Of a stretch of DNA of 8,536 nt, positions 5,313-8,536 are shown one piece after another. A program made the position numbers and the translations under genes. Numbering within the stretch: the first letter of the stretch is position 1; each line of letters opens with the position of its first letter. The DNA comes from Acetatifactor sp. (GTDB lineage: Bacteria; Bacillota; Clostridia; Lachnospirales; Lachnospiraceae). The stretch is taken from NCBI GenBank assembly GCA_024699575.1, contig JAILPF010000241.1, positions 1-8,536 on the forward strand, written 5' to 3'. Under the pieces are notes generated by a model. That model saw only the letters and a program-made list of their open reading frames with translations, had not been told where the DNA came from and searched no databases.

Positions 5313-7091
5313 ATGCCGGGACCGGGAGACCGTGGTGGAAAAAAAGAAAAGCCGAAGGATGCAAGGGGGACGCTTTTGCGAATCCTGTCGTATTTGGCTG
5401 ATTACAAATGGCTGGTCGTTCTTTTGTGCATCTGTGCGCTGGTCAGCAACGCAGGAAATCTAATTGGACCGAAGCTTGCCGGTAACGCAATCTCTGAGGC
5501 GGAAGCCGGTGTGGGAAAGGTTCGCTTTGACAGGGTATTTTACTATGCAAAGTGGATGCTGTTAGTGTATGTGGGAAGCAATCTTTTGAGCTTTATTGTG
5601 AGTCTCGGAATGATGCGGGTCAGCCGCCATGCTGCCCGCAAGATGAGGGATGATGTGTTCGACAAACTGATGCGTCTGCCGGTGGGTTTTTTTGACAGAA
5701 ATCAAGCGGGAGATATTATCAGCAGAGTCAGCTACGATATTGATGTGGTGAGCACCTCCCTCTCTACGGACGTGGTGCAGATTGTGACCAGCCTTGTTAC
5801 GGTGCTGGGGTCATTTCTGATGATGATACTTATCTCACCGATTATGGTGTTGACGATGCTTATCACCATACCCATTTCCATTTTTTATACGGGCTATATG
5901 GGAAAGAGAACCAGACCGCTCTATGCGAAACGAAGTGCCGCATACGGTAAGATGAATGGCTTTGTGGAGGAGATGTTTTCCGGACAAAAGACGATTCTGG
6001 CTTACGCCTATGAAGATGGCGTCTGCTCTCAATTTGACGTGATTAATCATGGAGCAGCGGATGCATATCATATGGCGGACAGACTGGGAGCTACGGTGGG
6101 ACCCAGCATTGGGTTTATTACGGATTTGGGATTAGCGTTGATTGGCATGGTGGGTGCACTGCTTTATTTTGGCAGGTTAGTAACTTTAGGACAGATTTCG
6201 TCCTTTGTGTTGTATTCCAGAAAGTTTTCGGGACCGATTAATGAGATTGCCAACATAGTGAATGAGATTTATTCTGCACTGGCAGCGGCAGAGAGAGTGT
6301 TTCGTCTGTTGGATGAGCCGGAGGAGCTTCATGACATTTACCGGGCGGAAGAGTTAACGAATGTGGAGGGGAATGTGACAATGGATCATGTTTCCTTTGG
6401 ATATCTTCCGGGGAAAACCATATTGCATGATTTCAGCTTACGGGCGGATGCAGGCAAAATGATAGCAATCGTGGGGGCGACCGGTGCAGGAAAAACCACG
6501 ATTATCAACCTTTTGATGCGTTTTTATGATGTGGACGAGGGAGAGATTCTGGTGGACGGAAAGCCCATTCGTTCTGTTACCAGAGACAGCCTTCGCCGTA
6601 GTTATGCAATGGTGCTTCAGGATACCTGGGTATTCAACGGAACCATTTTTGACAACATCGCTTACGGAAAAGAAGGGGCTACCATGGAAGAAGTAGTAGC
6701 TGCAGCGAAAGCGGCGCATATCCATAATTATATTATGCGTCTTCCAAAGGGCTATCAGACTATGATTGGTGAGGATGGCGGCAATATCAGTAAAGGGCAG
6801 AAGCAGCTTCTCACTATTGCCAGAGCTATGCTTTATGATACGCGCATGCTGATTCTGGACGAGGCCACCAGCAATGTGGATACCAACACTGAGCGCAAAG
6901 TCCAGAAGGCAATGCGAAACCTCATGAAGGATAAGACTTGTTTTGTGATTGCTCACAGATTGTCCACCATCCAGAATGCAGATAACATTCTGGTGGTGGA
7001 TCACGGTGACGTGGTGGAGCAGGGTGTGCACGAAGAACTGATGGCTAAGAAGGGGTACTACTACAAGCTGTATGCCAGTCAGTTTGAATAA
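5313..7091 (+). CDS. ABC exporter half-transporter, catalytic subunit of a heterodimer
   Basis: This 592-residue protein has a membrane domain followed by an ATPase domain. The first 20 residues are Gly/Pro-rich and then Lys/Asp-rich (MPGPGDRGGKKEKPKDARGT), a cytoplasmic tail before helix 1. Membrane helices lie at roughly 31-52, 78-100, 152-173, 175-193, 252-277 and 285-301. The ATPase domain has Walker A GATGAGKT at 388-395, Q-loop Gln436, Walker B MLILDE at 512-517 with catalytic Glu517, and H-loop His548 (context IAHRLSTI). Its signature is ISKGQ at 492-496 instead of LSGGQ. That deviation is expected for the consensus-Walker partner (TM288 and BmrD type), because its signature serves the degenerate site. 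It therefore complements the preceding subunit exactly. It starts 1 nt after the previous stop, with a G-run at 5299-5304 as likely RBS, implying coupled, near-equimolar synthesis. The stop is 7 nt from the stop of the convergent gene. Confidence 0.94.
   Translation: MPGPGDRGGKKEKPKDARGTLLRILSYLADYKWLVVLLCICALVSNAGNLIGPKLAGNAISEAEAGVGKVRFDRVFYYAKWMLLVYVGSNLLSFIVSLGMMRVSRHAARKMRDDVFDKLMRLPVGFFDRNQAGDIISRVSYDIDVVSTSLSTDVVQIVTSLVTVLGSFLMMILISPIMVLTMLITIPISIFYTGYMGKRTRPLYAKRSAAYGKMNGFVEEMFSGQKTILAYAYEDGVCSQFDVINHGAADAYHMADRLGATVGPSIGFITDLGLALIGMVGALLYFGRLVTLGQISSFVLYSRKFSGPINEIANIVNEIYSALAAAERVFRLLDEPEELHDIYRAEELTNVEGNVTMDHVSFGYLPGKTILHDFSLRADAGKMIAIVGATGAGKTTIINLLMRFYDVDEGEILVDGKPIRSVTRDSLRRSYAMVLQDTWVFNGTIFDNIAYGKEGATMEEVVAAAKAAHIHNYIMRLPKGYQTMIGEDGGNISKGQKQLLTIARAMLYDTRMLILDEATSNVDTNTERKVQKAMRNLMKDKTCFVIAHRLSTIQNADNILVVDHGDVVEQGVHEELMAKKGYYYKLYASQFE
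6492..6535 (+). repeat. 44-bp repeat, copy 2 (after Walker A of second ABC subunit)
   Basis: This copy matches 4709-4752 with one mismatch and sits at the homologous position of the second subunit gene. It encodes the same 14 residues with the same codons except one synonymous Asn codon (AAC here, AAT in copy 1). Confidence 0.85.
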
Positions 7092-7098
7092 GGTGCTC

Positions 7099-8536
7099 TT
7101 AGTAGTGCATATGATACAATTTTTCATAAATTCCGCCTTGGGCGAGGAGTTCCTCATGGGTACCGGATTCGGCGATGCCGTCCTCGGTCAGCACAAGAAT
7201 TCGCTCGGCATTCTGAATAGTGGTAAGGCGGTGTGCGATGACAAAGGTGGTACGGTTCTTTGCGAGTTTCTCCAGGGAATCCTGTACCACTTTTTCGCTT
7301 TCATTATCCAGTGCGGAGGTAGCCTCATCAAAAATCAAGATGGGCGGATTTTTTAAGAATACTCTGGCGATGGATAGGCGCTGTTTCTGACCGCCGGAAA
7401 GCTTGATGCCGCGCTGCCCGATGTCGGTGTCGTATCCGTCCGGGAAGGACATGATAAAGTCGTGGGCATTGGCATTTTTGGCTGCTTCAATCACTTCCTC
7501 GCGGGTTGCATTCTGCTTGCCGTAAGCGATATTTTCATAGATGGTTCCTGCAAACAGGTAAACATCCTGCTGGACGATTCCAATCTGGTCGCGCAGGCTC
7601 TTAAGAGTCACTTTACGGATATCCTGTCCGTCCACTTTGATACATCCTCCTGTGACGTCGTAAAATCTGGGAATCAGGGAGCAAAGTGTGGTTTTGCCGG
7701 CACCGGAGGAACCCACCAGAGCTACATAGGAGCCAGCGGGAACGTCAAGACTTACATGATTCAAAACATTGTCTGTGTTTTCCCGATACTGGAAAGAGAC
7801 ATCCTCAAAGGAAATATGGCCTTTTACCTCTTTGAGTGCAACGGCGTCTTTGGCGTCCTCAATATCCGGTTCGATATTCATGATTTCACGGAAACGTTCA
7901 AAACCGGTGTAGCCGTTCTGGAACTGCTCGGTGAAATCAACCAGTGTTCTGATGGGGTCGGTAAATACACCGATGTAGAGTAAGAAGGTAATCAGATCGC
8001 TGACATTAAAGTTACCCTTTGCAATCAGAAAAGCGCCGGTCAGGATAACACTTACCTGAATCAAGGTGGTAAAAATACCTACACCGGACTGGAAAATACC
8101 CATGTAGCGGTAGCTGTTTTTCTTAGAGGCGAGAAATCCGTCATTTCCCTGTTTGAATTTCTGATTTTCCACGTCTTCGTTTGCAAAAGACTTGACTACG
8201 CGGATGCCGGAAAGATTGTCTTCTATCTGTGCATTGATCTCAGCGATACGCATTCTGTTGGTGCGAAAGGCCTGCCGCATCTTCCTGTTCAGCTTAAAAG
8301 CGAAAGCAAATAAAAATGGAATAATAATGAATGCAGCCAGAGACAGCCATCCGTTGATATTAATCAGGATAATCAGCGCACCGGTAATCTTCAAGAGAGA
8401 CAGGATAATGTTCTCCGGACCGTGGTGCAACAGCTCGGTAATATCAAACAAGTCGGAAGTGATACGGCTCATCAGCTGTCCAACTTTCGCATCGTCATAG
8501 AAGGAAAAGGACAGTTTTTGCATATGTCCGAAAATT
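7099..8536 (-). CDS. ABC exporter half-transporter, canonical homodimer type (N-terminus outside window)
   Basis: The gene reads from beyond 8536 down to the TAA at 7101-7099. The ATG at 8523 is internal: the frame stays open upstream to the window edge (residues IFGHM), and SFSFYDDAKVGQLMSRITSDL belongs to the middle of the membrane domain. About 478 residues are visible, so roughly 100 N-terminal residues with the first helix or two are missing. The ATPase domain is fully canonical: Walker A GSSGAGKT (7713-7690), signature LSGGQ (7401-7387), Walker B ILIFDE with the Asp and Glu codons at 7329-7324, D-loop SALD, and H-loop IAHRL with His at 7233-7231. Both ATP sites could thus be competent in a homodimer, as in MsbA, LmrA or BmrA. 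It is not part of the + strand operon and its promoter is not visible. It could still pair with a partner gene further upstream on the - strand. Substrate unknown. Confidence 0.93.
   Translation of the reverse strand, partial: IFGHMQKLSFSFYDDAKVGQLMSRITSDLFDITELLHHGPENIILSLLKITGALIILININGWLSLAAFIIIPFLFAFAFKLNRKMRQAFRTNRMRIAEINAQIEDNLSGIRVVKSFANEDVENQKFKQGNDGFLASKKNSYRYMGIFQSGVGIFTTLIQVSVILTGAFLIAKGNFNVSDLITFLLYIGVFTDPIRTLVDFTEQFQNGYTGFERFREIMNIEPDIEDAKDAVALKEVKGHISFEDVSFQYRENTDNVLNHVSLDVPAGSYVALVGSSGAGKTTLCSLIPRFYDVTGGCIKVDGQDIRKVTLKSLRDQIGIVQQDVYLFAGTIYENIAYGKQNATREEVIEAAKNANAHDFIMSFPDGYDTDIGQRGIKLSGGQKQRLSIARVFLKNPPILIFDEATSALDNESEKVVQDSLEKLAKNRTTFVIAHRLTTIQNAERILVLTEDGIAESGTHEELLAQGGIYEKLYHMHY

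Noticed and set aside
7052..7106. Dyad ACTACTA ... TAGTAGT across the convergent junction as a terminator
   Set aside because: Only about seven AT-rich pairs around a loop of some 35 nt, no T-tract; it arises from Tyr codons at the ends of both genes.
6438..7157. Open frame of 239 codons on the - strand
   Set aside because: Antisense shadow of the catalytic ABC subunit. It repeats a peptide also present in the antisense frame at 4163-4813, which simply reflects the 44-bp repeat.
7462..7983. Open frame of 173 codons on the + strand
   Set aside because: It is antisense to the ATPase and membrane domains of the - strand ABC gene, whose motifs are unmistakable; no RBS and no recognisable protein.
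8521..8523. ATG at 8523 as the start of the - strand ABC gene
   Set aside because: The frame continues open to the window edge and the residues there belong to the middle of the membrane domain, so the true start lies outside.

Overview
The window looks like chromosomal DNA from a low-to-moderate GC Firmicute, most likely a gut-type Clostridia (Lachnospiraceae-like). The evidence is strong AAGGAGG-type ribosome binding sites, tightly packed and overlapping genes, a PTS-linked sugar operon next to multidrug-type exporters, and the general style of the proteins. This assignment rests on recognition, not on a search.

Region 1 (1-1632) is the 3' end of a sugar-phosphate catabolic operon on the + strand. 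It holds the C-terminal part of a zinc-type dehydrogenase resembling L-sorbose-1-phosphate reductase (SorE), a complete PfkB-family 1-phosphofructokinase (fruK), and a complete 85-residue HPr-like phosphocarrier. A strong hairpin terminator closes the operon. The HPr keeps the phosphorylatable His15 but has Arg at position 46, where Firmicute HPr normally has the regulatory Ser. It may therefore carry PTS phosphate without responding to HPr kinase or serving as a CcpA corepressor.

Region 2 (1640-7091) starts directly behind that terminator with an extended -10 promoter. It is a four-gene + strand operon: an uncharacterised acidic, beta-rich 164-residue protein, a MATE-family exporter, and two ABC exporter half-transporters. 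Successive genes overlap by 14 nt, overlap by 10 nt, and lie 1 nt apart, which points to translational coupling. The ABC pair is a clear asymmetric heterodimer. The first subunit has Asp for the catalytic Glu and Gln for the H-loop His but a good LSGGQ signature. The second has the intact Glu and His but a deviant ISKGQ signature. Together they give one consensus and one degenerate ATP site, as in TM287/288, BmrC/BmrD and LmrCD. The two genes share a 44-bp stretch with only one mismatch just after Walker A, suggesting local gene conversion or retained duplication identity.

Region 3 (7099-8536) is a convergent - strand gene for a third ABC exporter half-transporter with a fully canonical nucleotide-binding domain, cut off at its N-terminus by the window edge. 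Its stop lies 7 nt from the stop of the preceding operon, with no obvious terminator between them.

No RNA genes, CRISPR arrays, insertion sequences or phage genes were seen. Nothing here is convincingly a wholly new system. The best leads are the Ser46-less HPr inside a sugar operon, the unknown leading gene of the export operon, and the MATE plus heterodimeric ABC arrangement.
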